Translations under genes and position numbers: made by a program
Notes under the pieces: model-generated
What the model was told of the DNA's origin: nothing
The model's input: only the letters and a program-made list of their open reading frames with translations
Database searches by the model: none
Part shown: one piece after another, positions 10,689 to 20,379 of the stretch
Numbering within the stretch: position 1 is the first letter of the stretch
Layout: every line of letters starts with the position of its first letter
Source: Podocnemis expansa
Lineage: Eukaryota > Chordata > Testudines > Podocnemididae
Reading direction: 5' to 3'
DNA length: 64,000 nucleotides
Assembly (NCBI GenBank): GCA_007922195.1
Contig: ML682038.1
Location: 2,698,078-2,762,077, forward strand

Positions 10689-12443
10689 TTGAGCAAGGAT
10701 AGAAAGCCCCACACCTCACAGTCTAGCAGGCGTGGGCAAGGTACCGACTGCTTGACAGGGAGGAAGCAGTACTTTGGCAGTTACTCTGAGGGCAGCGAAC
10801 CCACAGCCTTGACCCTAACCTTTGCCAACTGCTTCACGTACCACTGTGCCAACATCACAACCAACCACTGGGTCCTCGAGATGGTCTCAGAAGGGTATTG
10901 CATACAGTTTCGATCAGCTCCTCGGGTCAGAAGACCACTCCCTCGCGCAGACCTCAGGAACCGGGAACTAGATCACTTGCTCGACATGGAATGTGACAAG
11001 CTCCCTCCCCTTAGGGCCATAGAAAGGGTCTCAAAGCTGGAGCCGGAAAAAGGGTTCTATTCCCAATATCTTCTGATCTCCAAACTCAATGGGGACCTAA
11101 GACCCATTCTAGATCTCAGAGCCTTAAACAAACACATAAGAAAAATAAAGTTCTGCATGGTTTCCCTGTCACAGATTGTCCCATCTCTGACTGCCGAGGA
11201 TTGGTTCACAGCCCTCGATCTAAAAGACGCTTACTTTCACATAGTAATACGCCCCTGCCACAGAAGGTACCTAAAGTTCATCATGGGAGGAAATCATTTC
11301 CAGTTCACATCACTCCCCTTCAGGCTCTCTCTGGCCCCCAGGGTGTTCACAAAGTGCTTGGTGCCGGTTGCTCCATTCCTGCACTGGCAGGGCATAAAGA
11401 TCTGCCCCTACCTAGATGATTGGTTAATACACGGGGAATTGAGAGCTCAGGTAGAACTCGATGTCAGAGTGGTAACCCAACTGTGCAGGTATCTGGGTCT
11501 CTGCATAAATCAAGAAAAGTCAAAAATCTGCCCATCCCAAAGCATAGAGTTCATAGGAGCTCTCCTAGACACTTGCAAAGGGAGGACTTCCCTGCCCTCC
11601 TCAAGATTTCAGACCATCTGCACCATCATTATGGAGCTGCAGTAGTTTCAAGTGACCACAGCCCAGGGCTGGCTACAGCTGCTCAGGCACATGGCAGTCT
11701 CCACCTCCGTGATTTGGACAGCACACCTGAGAATGAGGCCCTGCCAGGTCTGGTTCTCTATGATGTTCCACCCACGGAGAGATCCCCTGTCCAAGGTACT
11801 GTCGGTTCCCCGAGATATCCTGGGGGCACTACAGATCTGGAAGGACCCCCGATTTGCCATGGAGGGAATTCCCTTTGAATCACTAACGCCCACTGTGACA
11901 CTGATAACCGATGCCTTGGACTCAGGGTGGGGGGCCCACATTTCGGAGGCACTTTCCACCTAAGGACTTTGGTCTCATGCAGACAGCCTTCTTCACATAA
12001 ATGTGAAGGAACTGCAGGCCATCAGATTGGCTTGCACAGCTTTTCTGGACAGGATACAAGGCAGGTCGGTCCAGGTTTTAACGGACAACACTGCAGTTAT
12101 GTTCTATATGAACCGGCAAGGGAATGTCTGCTCCCCAGCTCTCTGCAAGGAAGCATGCAAGCTCTGGGAATTAGCCCTGAAATACAATTTTACTCCAGTG
12201 GCAGCACACCTACTGGGAGCAGACAATGGGCAGGCAGACTCACTCAGTAGAAACTCCCTGGCAAATCAGGAGTGGTCACTCCACAATACAGTGTTCTCTC
12301 ACCTGGTAGACAAGTGGGGAATGCCCCAGGTGGACCTGTTTGCAACTTGGCAGAACTGCAAGTGTCAGCAGTTTTGCTCCCTCAGGGGTCGGGAGAGGGG
12401 TTGCTCACCAACGCCTTCCTCTTCACCTGGTCAGGCCCTCTAA
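10689..12443 (+). pseudogene. DIRS reverse transcriptase-RNase H, two in-frame stops
   Basis: One reading frame covers 10689-12443 with only two nonsense codons (11643-11645 and 11961-11963). RT motif A is ALDLKDAYFH (residues 175-184 of the first open piece), motif B is LPFRLSLAPRVFTK, and the catalytic YLDD is at residues 241-244. RNase H follows. Its acidic residues are visible: Asp in ITDALDSGWG (codon 11910), Glu in KELQAI (12009) and Asp in TDNTAV (12084), with GADNGQAD further on. The enzyme copies the element RNA into cDNA. The C-terminal extension (YAFLPVLLIHRVLLKIK...) continues in another frame after about 12440, which implies a frameshift. The start codon cannot be fixed. Confidence 0.85.
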
Positions 12444-12629
12444 TGTATGCCTTCCTACCGGTCCTGTTGATACACAGGGTCCTTCTGAAGATCAAGATGG
12501 ATGGAGCAAACATGGTATTGATAGCACTGGACCAGCCCAGACAACACTGGTTCTCTCTCCTACAGGACCTGTTCATAGAGGCCCCACTCTGCTTTCACCT
12601 GTGGGCGGACCTCCTGACACAAGACTCAG

Positions 12630-13750
12630 GGTGCTGGCGGTACCCGAATCCCGGTCACCTGCATCTGACAGCCTGGAGCCTCTTTGGCTCAGTGAGCAGG
12701 AAAGGCTGTGCTTGGACAGGGTTAGGAAGGTCCTGGTCAGTAGTAGAAAACCGTCCACCAGGTCCACCTATATAGCCAAATGGGAACAGTTTTCCAGCTG
12801 GGCTTGAGGTAAAGGAGTAAATATATACTAGCTATATCTACTATATTAGCTCCTTTACACCTAATCCTTGATTATCTGCTAAACCTTAGAGATAAAGGTC
12901 TCTCCCTTTCCTCACTGAGAGTCCACCTAGCAGTGATCTCAGCCTTCCACAAAAAGGTAGATGGTGTCCCTGTTTTCTCCCACCCTACTTCCACTAGGTT
13001 CCTGAAAGGGTTCGAAAGACTTTTCCCACATCCCTGTGAACCCATTCCTCGCTGGGACCTGAACATGGTGCTCCATGCACTAATAGAGCCCCCATATGAA
13101 CCCTTGGACTCATGTACCTTGCTGGTCCTTGCCTGGAAGGTAGCTTTTTTAGTAGCAATCACCTCTGCTAGAAGGGTCTCAGAGTTGAAGGCCCTTTCCT
13201 CTGAATGAGGTTTCTTTCCTGATAAAGTGGTACTGCGACCCCACCCCTCCTTCCTCCCTAAGGTAGTTTCTCCTTTTCACCTCAATCAGGAGATTTGCTT
13301 GCCAGTATTTTTTCCAGACCCTCAGGTTACGCAGAACCAGAGGAGGTGGCACACTCTGAATGTGAAAAGAGTGCTCTTAACATACATTAAGTGCACGCAT
13401 CCATTCCGCAAGGCCTCCCAACTCTTTGTGGCGGTCACTGAATGCAAAAGAGGTCTTCCAGTGTCCTCACAGTGCATTTCCAAATGGATAGTAAATTGTA
13501 TCAAAGACTGCTACAGAAGGTCGAATACACCCCTTCCTGGGACTATCAGGGCTCGTTCTTCCAGGGCCCAGGCTTCATCAACAGCCTTCCTCGCCAAAAA
13601 CAATCCAAGAGATCCACAGGGCAGCTATGCAGTCATCGGTGCATACCTTCACTATGCACTATGCAATCATCCAACAGGCTAGAGAGGATGCTATGTTGGG
13701 CAGAGCAGTACTCAGCGTGGGCAAACTGTAACTCCTCCCACCATCCTTGA
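12630..13750 (+). pseudogene. DIRS tyrosine recombinase, frameshifted, catalytic His changed
   Basis: The N-terminal SAM-like part (SSRKPSTRSTYIAKWEQFSSW, about 12735-12807) overlaps the RT C-terminal extension in a different frame, as is usual in DIRS. The core continues at 12906-13208 (HPTSTRFLKGFERLFP ... AITSARRVSELKAL, including the first catalytic Arg at 13170-13175) and, after an in-frame stop at 13206, at 13227-13682. The family's H-S-T-R segment reads R-S-S-R here, so the catalytic His is lost. A 1-nt shift near 13600 moves the end (HYAI with the nucleophilic Tyr) to another frame. In an active element this enzyme integrates circular cDNA without a target duplication. Confidence 0.8.
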
Positions 13751-13779
13751 TATGGCTAGCAGTCACCTGTAACTGAATG

Positions 13780-13877
13780 ATGTGAGCAGCACTCAAATAA
13801 GAATGGTGGGCTACTTACCAGCAATTGTCCTTCTTCGAGATGCGTTGCTCACATACATTCAGGTCCCTCCCACTGTC
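13780..13877. repeat. Internal complementary region / hairpin of first DIRS element
   Basis: CTGAATGATGTGAGCAGC at the left and TTGCTCACATACATTCAG at the right are complementary around a loop that includes CTTCTTCGAGATG. The sequence also matches the outer ends of the ITRs. This is the position and logic of the DIRS internal complementary region, proposed to template joining of the cDNA ends. Confidence 0.65.
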
Positions 13878-14085
13878 TCTGCTAACGGAGTTGGCGAAGA
13901 TATAAGGGACTGGGAGGGTCAGGGTCACAGTCACCCATATAACCATGGTCATGGCATGGAGGCGGCATTGGCCGTGTGCTCTGACCTGACAGGCTATGGT
14001 TAAAGACTTTCCGAGCTACTGTGCACTGCAGTACGTAAACACCTGTAACTGAATGTATGTGAGCAGCTCATCTTGAAGAAGGACA
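13878..14085. repeat. Right inverted terminal repeat of first DIRS element
   Basis: Contains GTTAAAGACTTTCC and CACCTGTAACTGAATGTATG, the inverted counterparts of 8317-8407. It ends in CTTGAAGAAGGACAGTTAC, the inverted counterpart of the left-end TTCTTC block. Confidence 0.8.
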
Positions 14086-14090
14086 GTTAC

Positions 14091-14315
14091 TGGTAAGTAA
14101 CCCACTGGCTCTTACTAAACTGCAGTTTAAGAACTGATAATTTCATAGCTAGAGATCAGACCAGGTCACCTATTACATTAGTTTTGCTCAAAATTTAGTA
14201 TTTAGACTCAATGAAAACCTTATATGTTGCTGCATATATACATTTCACTTATATCTATATCTCATGTTATATAAGGTATATAAGTGTTTGTTCTATAAAC
14301 CACAGTCAGGAAAGA
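14091..14315. other. Spacer between two DIRS elements
   Basis: About 225 bp of AT-rich DNA separating the two DIRS copies. Nothing recognised. Confidence 0.4.
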
Positions 14316-14408
14316 AACATTCTTTTTCAAGTGCTGCTCACAACCATTCCCATTCAGATGTATATGTGCTGCAGTGCATGGTCATTCAGAAAGCTTTTAG
14401 CCCTAGCC

Positions 14409-14724
14409 CAGGTGTGGCTAAACTGCAGCTCAGGAGCCTCATGCGGCTCTTGAATGAAAAAGTGCAGCGCTTGGAAGAAAGCCAGAACAATGCAGCACCA
14501 GGCTAGGAGTTTTAAATCTCCTGCCTGTGGGGGAGCTCAGCCTGTGGTTAGTCACTGGAGTCACCATATTGGATGCTCAGCCTAGGCAGGACTGAAAGTA
14601 AGGAGAGAGAGTCCCAGTCTGTGCCTAGCAGCTGGAGCAGTCAGGTAAGGGGGCCCTGGGTGTTAGGGAGGGGGGCAGGATGGTGGGGAGAATTGCAGCA
14701 TGGTCTTTTTATGATAAAGTGTGC
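14409..14724. mobile_element. hAT-like fragment inside second DIRS
   Basis: It starts CAGGTGTGGCTAAACTGCAGC immediately after the left ITR, resembling the CAGGGGTGGCCAAACTG termini of a common hAT miniature family. A complementary right end was not found before DIRS homology resumes near 14725, so the element is truncated and its right limit is approximate. Confidence 0.45.
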
Positions 14725-15210
14725 AAGGGAAGACCTAGAGTCCCTTGAGATATGGCAAGACCGGGCTTCATGAGAATAGGGGTCCCTTTTGAGATCCAGT
14801 GACTTTAATCACAAATGCCTCAGAGCTAGGGTGGGAAGCCACATCAGCTGCAGCTTCTCTATGCATGGTAGGTGGTCAGGGGAGCAGGGTCCCCTCCACA
14901 TAAATGAGAAGGAGTTAAGAACAATCCACCATGCCTGCAGAGTTTTCTTGGATGTGGTCAAGAGGAAGACCGTGCAGGTCCTCACAGCCAAAATGACTCT
15001 GATATTCTATCTCAATTGCCGGGGAGAGCCTGGCTGCCCTCTCTGTACAAGAAAGTGGTCCACCCAGGGGAACTGGAGAATGACTTCCACCTAGTGGCAG
15101 CCCACCTGCCAGGAGTAAACAACAGTCAGGCAGACAAGCTCAGCAGGAAGTTCCTCTCACAACACGAGTGTTGCTGCACCCAAAAGGTAGTGGATCTCCT
15201 CTTCTAGAAA
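14725..15210 (+). pseudogene. DIRS RNase H fragment of second element
   Basis: Broken frames encode VTLITNASELGW (the first catalytic Asp of the family TDA motif is Asn here), then INEKELRTIHHACRVFLD and LVAAHLPGVNNSQADKLSRK. The second Asp motif (TDN) reads TAK. With two catalytic acids lost and frame breaks present, it is dead. Confidence 0.7.
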
Positions 15211-15758
15211 TGGAGGACCCCTGCAATAGACCTGTTTGCAACCCACGTGAATAGCAAGTGCAACCTATACTGCTCCCTCAGAGGCAGGGAGAAAGGGTCA
15301 AAGTCAGACGTCCTCCTAATGAACTGGGAGGGACCCCTCCTTTAAGGCTTCCCACCTATCCCCTTAATCCACAGGGCACTGCTGAAAATCAAGAGGGACA
15401 GGGCAAATGTGATCATGGTACTCTAGCCTGGCCTTGCCAGCCCTGGTTCTGCACACTTTTCAACCTGTCAGTAGCCCCACCCACAACACTCCTGCTCTGG
15501 ACAGATCTCCTAACCCAGGACTTGGGTTATGCAAACCTGAGCTCCCTCCACCTGATGGCATGGAGGCTACATGGCTAAGTCCAGCTGAGAAAACCTGCTC
15601 CAGGGAGGATCAGCACGTCCTGACAAAGCAGAAAGCCCTGCACCCAAGCGACATACAAAGCTAAGTGGCGGTGTTTCTCTGTATGGAAGGCAACTATAGG
15701 AGTCACCCCAGAGTCCACCCCTATCGAAGCCATTCTTAACTACCTCCTGTGATGCTAT

Positions 15759-16690
15759 CTGGGCCTAGGGGACTGTTTATGGTTATCTTTCATATTAACA
15801 TTTCATATTTGCAATAGTCCATATGTAATATGCCATGTTTGGTATCAATAGAAAGGCTGTAATTTGCTAGGAATGATTATACGGTTTGAATGTAGGTATC
15901 ATATCGCTATTAGAAATTAGGAATCTGTTTTCTGTGTGTTCCAAGTCATTTGATTCTAAGGCAATCCAGACTGGCTGTCTGCAAAACCATTGTCCTCTTG
16001 ATGACCCATCAAGGAAACTCCCAGGTACAGTGAGCCTAGGAGAAACCTGCCTGACCAGTCACCCAGACTGACCATATGACTCAACTCCATTTGATTTGAC
16101 AGAAGGTGATAAAAGGCAGTTGCCCTATCTCCAATTTGTCTTCAGTCTGCAACTGACACCCTCCTCTGGAACTATTCTTCTGGGACTGAACAAAGGATTG
16201 AGACCCACCAAGGTGCAGGGTGAATACCAGAGGAATTGAACTAAACTGCACATTCTTCAATGACTTGCTTTCTATGGACTCTAAATCATTTGTATGTATG
16301 TGATTCACTTTGACCCTTTAACATGTCACATATTTTGTTTATTTTCTTTTTATATTAAACCTTTAGTTGTAGTTACTAAAGGATTGGCTGAAAGTGTGGT
16401 ATTTTGGGTATTCTGGGTAATGTGGCTGGCCCTTTGGGGTCAGGAGAACCTATTTCTTTAAGAGATCCAGTGGTTGGGTGGGAATCAGAGAAGCTGATGT
16501 GCAGTAAAGGGGGCTGTTTCTATTTTGCTATGCTTGGTGATGAGCAGAGTGGGGAATCAGAAATGTTTTGTTGCTGACTGGGAGACTGCTTTAAGTACCT
16601 TCCATTAGTAGTTTGGGGGCTTGGCCCCTGGTTTTGCAGCTTGCCCTTATTTTGGCACATTCAGAAGATCATCCCAGGAGGCCCAGGGCA
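15759..16690 (+). mobile_element. Solo-LTR-like insertion splitting the second DIRS recombinase
   Basis: DIRS homology stops after ACTACCTCCTG near 15758 and resumes with CCTGAAGGAGAGAGGCC near 16695. The intervening roughly 930 bp has a TGATAAAAGG TATA-like box at 16107-16116 and an ATTAAA signal at 16354-16359, followed by CTTTAGTTGTAGTTACTAAAGG, the order expected of U3-R-U5 in a + strand LTR. No internal coding region is present. The exact ends and target duplication are not clear. A related tail occurs at about 18340-18390. Confidence 0.5.
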
Positions 16691-17557
16691 CACATCCTAT
16701 CCCTGAAGGAGAGAGGCCTAGTAATACCCTCCCTCACAGTACACCTGGCAGTGATTTCAGCCTTTCACCCCCCTTCTCACACCCCATGGCATCTAGATTC
16801 CTGAAGGAGCTGGAGATGCTATTCCCACAAATGCACGACCCAGTTTCACAGTGGGACCTGACCCTAGACCTTGAAGGCTTTGTGAGACCACCCGTTGAGC
16901 CATTAGATTCATGCTCCTTCCTAGTCCTGTCATGAAAGGGGCATTCCTAGTGGCCATCACCTCAGCAAGGAGGGTATCCGAGTTAAAAGCCCTGTCTTCA
17001 GAGCCACCCTATACAGTGTTCCATAAGGACAAAGTTCATCCTGTCTGCACCCAGCATTCCTACTGAAGGTGGTCTCACCCTTCCATGTAAATCACAAAAT
17101 CTTTCTCCCAGTGTTCTTCCCAGGACCACACCTGACAGAGAACCAGAGATGATGCCATACCCTTGGCATTAACAGGACATGCTCCACATACATCGAATGA
17201 ACCATGCCCTTCTGTAAATCGACCCAGTTTTTCGTTGCAACAGCAGAAAGCATGAAAAGGCAGGCAGTGATGTCTCAGCACATCTCATCATGGATAACAA
17301 GCTGCATTAAGGACTGTTACTGCCAGGCAAAGGTTCCCCTTCCAGGGAAGGTCAAAGTGCATTCAACTAGGACACAAGTGTCATCAATGGCCTTCTTAGC
17401 ACAGGTGCCCATCAAAGAATTCTGCAGGGCAGCCACCTGGTCCTCCGTTCGTAACTTTGCCTCCCATTACACCACCATGGAACAAGCAAGAGGTGATGCA
17501 GCTTTTGGCAGACCAATACTACAGGCAGGGAAACCTCAACTTCACCCACCATCCTGA
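16691..17557 (+). pseudogene. Tyrosine recombinase of second DIRS element
   Basis: Pieces in several frames give FLKELEMLFPQ, VEPLDSCSFLVLS, then AITSARRVSELKALSS (first catalytic Arg). The open stretch 17204-17557 gives a well-preserved C-terminus: HSTRTQVSSMAFLAQ with His and second Arg, CRAATWSSV, and SHYT with the presumed nucleophilic Tyr. Catalytic residues at the C-terminal end survive, unlike in the first DIRS copy, but the protein is frameshifted upstream and split by the LTR-like insertion. Confidence 0.72.
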
Positions 17558-17803
17558 GCAAGACTTGTAAGTCACCTGAATGCAAATGGATGTGAGCAGC
17601 ACTAGAAGTATGGCAAGTTACTTACCTGTAAATGTCCTTCTTTGAGATGGGCTGATCACATACATTCCACATCCTCCCTCTGTCCCTGCTTTTTGGAATT
17701 AGCGGAAAGAAGGGACTAAGGGGGGGGGGGTCAGTGCCACCTATACCACAGTAAAAATGCGGGACCAAGGGGGCATTGGTGAGTGAGCCTATGGGGACTG
17801 GCT

Positions 17804-17899
17804 AAGGTAAAAGGCTTTCCGAATGACCGTGCACTGTGGCACATATACACCTGAATGTGAATGTATGTGAGCAGTCTATCTTGAAGAAGGACATTTACA
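17804..17899. repeat. Right ITR of second DIRS element
   Basis: It is inverted relative to 14316-14408. Between 17570 and 17690 a further partial inverted copy (GTGAGCAGC...GATCACATACATTC) represents the internal complementary region of this copy. Confidence 0.7.
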
Positions 17900-17900
17900 G

Positions 17901-18119
17901 GTAAGTAACCTTCTGTTACCAAATGTGAAACAGTAGTTTCCCACAGGAGGTGTTATTTTCTGTTCAATAAAACAAGGGCCACAGGCACCAGGCAAACTAT
18001 TGTTAAGCAATAGAAGACAAAAGCCTTTCGTTGATTGTTCCCCAATGCCCCATGAAAAAGAGATATGCACATGAACTCATCCAGTCATCCTTAACTCTGG
18101 GAGAAGGGAAGAAAAATCC
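17901..18119. other. Unassigned spacer
   Basis: Short stretch after the second DIRS element. No feature recognised. Confidence 0.35.
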
Positions 18120-18445
18120 CTGATGATATGCAACTGTGTCTTTTTGGCTCTTTGAACGTTGCAGGGTCAGTGATTCTACACTGAAGCTGAAGCTTCGTCA
18201 GGGCTACCTCCTGGTTCTATCCTGGAAGATGCATTGCATAGATAGATCACTAAGCATCTGTCACTCTTAGGATTTAGAGGGCAACTCATTTGTGTGTATG
18301 TTTACTTGCTATAAGCTGTAAATAACTCTCATTCCTTTTTCCTAGTTAATAAACCTTTAGATAGTTTCTTAAAGGAATGCTGCTGGCACTGTTTTGGGTG
18401 TCAGATCTAGGGCACTGATAGGAGGTATCTGGTCTCTTGGGACTG
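18120..18445 (+). mobile_element. LTR-like fragment
   Basis: TTAATAAACCTTTAGATAG near 18345-18365, then TTCTTAAAGG and GGTGTCAGATC, resembles the AATAAA/R-U5 end of the LTR-like sequence at 16350-16400 (ATTAAACCTTTAGTTG...CTAAAGG). Only part of an LTR appears present, with no coding region. Confidence 0.4.
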
Positions 18446-19452
18446 GAAGCAACCTACATGTGGTGTAATTTTTGGTATAAATAAGCATTAAGTTCAGTTT
18501 TTCTGGGTTGCAAGACAGATGGAAGTTCTTAGAGACTACCTGTGATTCCACAGTAAGACTGTTATAGTGATCCAGAAGTTCACATTCCTTACTGGCTTGC
18601 TGAAATCCACATTACCAGCTGGAGGCATCTGCATGACACCCTCCACCACATAAAAGTCATAGAAAAAAAATCCATTGGAAGATCAGGGAAAGGGGCTCTA
18701 CTCTTCAATTCCAGACTGGAAATTGTAAAAGGATGTCTACTTAGGAATATCTACACTACAAGTGGTATAGGAACACAGCTGCAGCTATGCCATTACAGCA
18801 TAACCCTTTGCTATGGTGTGGAAGGGTTTTTTTCCATCACTGAACCCATCCCCTCAAGGGAAAAAATTGTCCATCAATCCAGCTGAGGTGTCTGGAACCC
18901 AAAAACTAAGAAGAGCCATTTTAAAAAAACTCCTTCAGTAATCAAGTTTTGAGAGTTGTGGTGGCTGTAGCGTCCTTTGAAGGGGGGCTGTGAGCTGGGC
19001 CAGGGCACCTGCCACAGGGTCCTCTGGTTGGGCAGAGAGGGCTGGGAATCAAAAGCAGGTCTCCTACAGGATCCCTTGGTGGCAGGGGGAGCCCAGAGCC
19101 TAGTACAGGCCACCTGCAAGGTCCCCTGGTGGCAGGAACAGGGCCTGAAGCCCAGAGTCACAAAGGGGCACTGAAAGTGCCACAGGCTGCGGACCCCTGA
19201 TCCAGTCACATGTGCAGCAGAATTCAACTGTCCAACTACGTAGTATTGGGCATGGACTTTTCTCAGCTTGAAGTGCTGGAGCTAGGTCAAGCTAAGTTTT
19301 AGGTGTAGATGGGAGCCAGAGCATGGAAGGCACTCTGGGGTAAGCCCCATTGTTTTGTTTGGCCAGCACTTTGCATGATGGGGTCTTGGTCCCCACGCAG
19401 TGCCCAGATCCAGGCACCACCCCCAGCAATAGGAACACATCACCCCATCAGG
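18446..19452. other. Unassigned repeat-like sequence upstream of RAB2A
   Basis: Short motifs such as TCTACACTACAAGTGGTAT (about 18748) and GCGGACCCCTGATCC (about 19190) look like termini of DNA-transposon miniatures, but I could not pair them into an element. No gene is supported. Confidence 0.3.
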
Positions 19453-19952
19453 CAGGGGTCTCAAACTCGCGGCCCATGGATAGGGTTACCAGACACCAAA
19501 GCCTGGAAAGGAGGACAGGGAAGTATGCAAAGGAAAACATTGGAGGACACATAGAAAAAATGTAGTATGAATATAATATTCTTCTGTTTTAGGGGGCTCT
19601 GGAACACTTCCCCCTAAACATAGGTTGTTCCTGGGCATTCCAGCATACTTTAACCCCTGTAAGTAAAAAGCCAGAAAAAATCATGTATTTTAAAATGCCT
19701 GCCGGATGGAGGACATGAAAGTAAAAAGGAGGACATGTTCCCCTTTTGCCTGACATCTGGTAATCCTAGCCATGGGCCACATGCTAAAGCTATTTCCTGC
19801 GGCCCACAATGACACTATTATTACAGATATTTGCAATGTCCTTGTATCTAAAGGTTTCAGTGGTGCAGCCCTCGGGCTAATGTACTAGTCCTCATGCAGC
19901 CCTGTACCAGGCCTCACGCAGCCCTCCTGGTGATTTGGGTTAGAAACCCCTG
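19453..19952. mobile_element. hAT miniature (CAGGGGTCTCAAAC family) with a nested second hAT
   Basis: The left end CAGGGGTCTCAAACTCG is inverted at the right end (GTTAGAAACCCCTG). The 8 bp outside are CCATCAGG and CCCTGAGG (6 of 8 match). Related copies lie at 22064-22271 and 53327-53530; all contain GCGGCCC..GGGCCACATG near the left end and a CTCGGGCTAA block near the right. A different element is inserted at 19481-19768. Confidence 0.8.
19481..19768. mobile_element. Nested hAT miniature (TAGGGTTACCAGA family)
   Basis: Ends TAGGGTTACCAGA and TCTGGTAATCCTA are inverted repeats. Flanking octamers CCCATGGA / GCCATGGG share CCATGG. The interior carries GGAGGACA...TGTCCTCC-like words shared with the copies at 20052-20350 and 31049-31676. 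It interrupts the host hAT within its GGCCCATGGGCC segment, which dates it as the younger of the two. Confidence 0.8.
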
Positions 19953-20051
19953 CCCTGAGGAGATCAAACAGTAATATTCCCAAGGAGGGAGGCTGCTCCA
20001 TAGCCCCTTCCCTCCACTCACAGGCAGGGGCTGCTATGCTTCCCCCATGGC

Positions 20052-20350
20052 TAGGGTTACCAAATGGCAGGCAAAAGGAGAACATGTCCTCCTTTTTACC
20101 TTTGTGTCCTCCTTTTTATCTTCATGTTCTCATCTAGCAGGCATTTTAAAATGCATGATTTTGTCTGGCTTTTTACTTATAGTATGCTGGAATGCCTCGG
20201 AATACCTTATTTTTAGGGGAAAGCATTCCATAGCCCCCTAAAAACAGAAGAATATGACCTTAATACTGCATTTTCTCCATGTGTCCTCCAATGTCCTCTC
20301 TTTTGTACTTCCCCGTCCTCCTTTTCAGACTTTGGTATCTGGTAGCGCTA
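20052..20350. mobile_element. hAT miniature (TAGGGTTACCAGA family), second copy
   Basis: Ends TAGGGTTACCA and GGTAGCGCTA. Perfect 8-bp target duplication CCCATGGC at 20044-20051 and 20351-20358. The interior shares TCCTCCTTTTTA and GCATTTTAAAATGC with its relatives. It ends only about 30 bp before the RAB2A CpG island begins. Confidence 0.85.
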
Positions 20351-20379
20351 CCCATGGCACCGCTGGCCGGGCAGGTCAC

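Larger units (their letters stand above)
8317..14090 (+). mobile_element. DIRS-type tyrosine-recombinase retrotransposon, nearly full length
   Basis: The layout is diagnostic of DIRS: inverted (not direct) terminal repeats, a gag-like protein with a zinc knuckle, RT-RNase H with YLDD, and then a tyrosine recombinase instead of a DDE integrase. The left ITR (8317-8522) matches the reverse complement of 13878-14085. Next to the right ITR lies a segment complementary to element ends, as in the internal complementary region used to circularise DIRS cDNA. All ORFs are interrupted, but the RT frame carries few lesions, so the insertion is not ancient. It is interrupted at 10317-10444 by a Penelope-like fragment. 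Confidence 0.88.
14316..17900 (+). mobile_element. Second DIRS element, internally deleted and nested
   Basis: The left ITR (14316-14408, with GATGTATATGTGCTGCAGTG) is inverted relative to the right ITR (17804-17899, with GTGCACTGTGGCACATATAC). It diverges from the first DIRS and so is a different subfamily. Gag and RT are absent. What remains is an RNase H part (about 14725-15210), part of the RT/YR overlap (15240-15758) and most of the recombinase (16690-17557). A hAT-like fragment follows the left ITR and an LTR-like sequence splits the recombinase. Confidence 0.8.
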
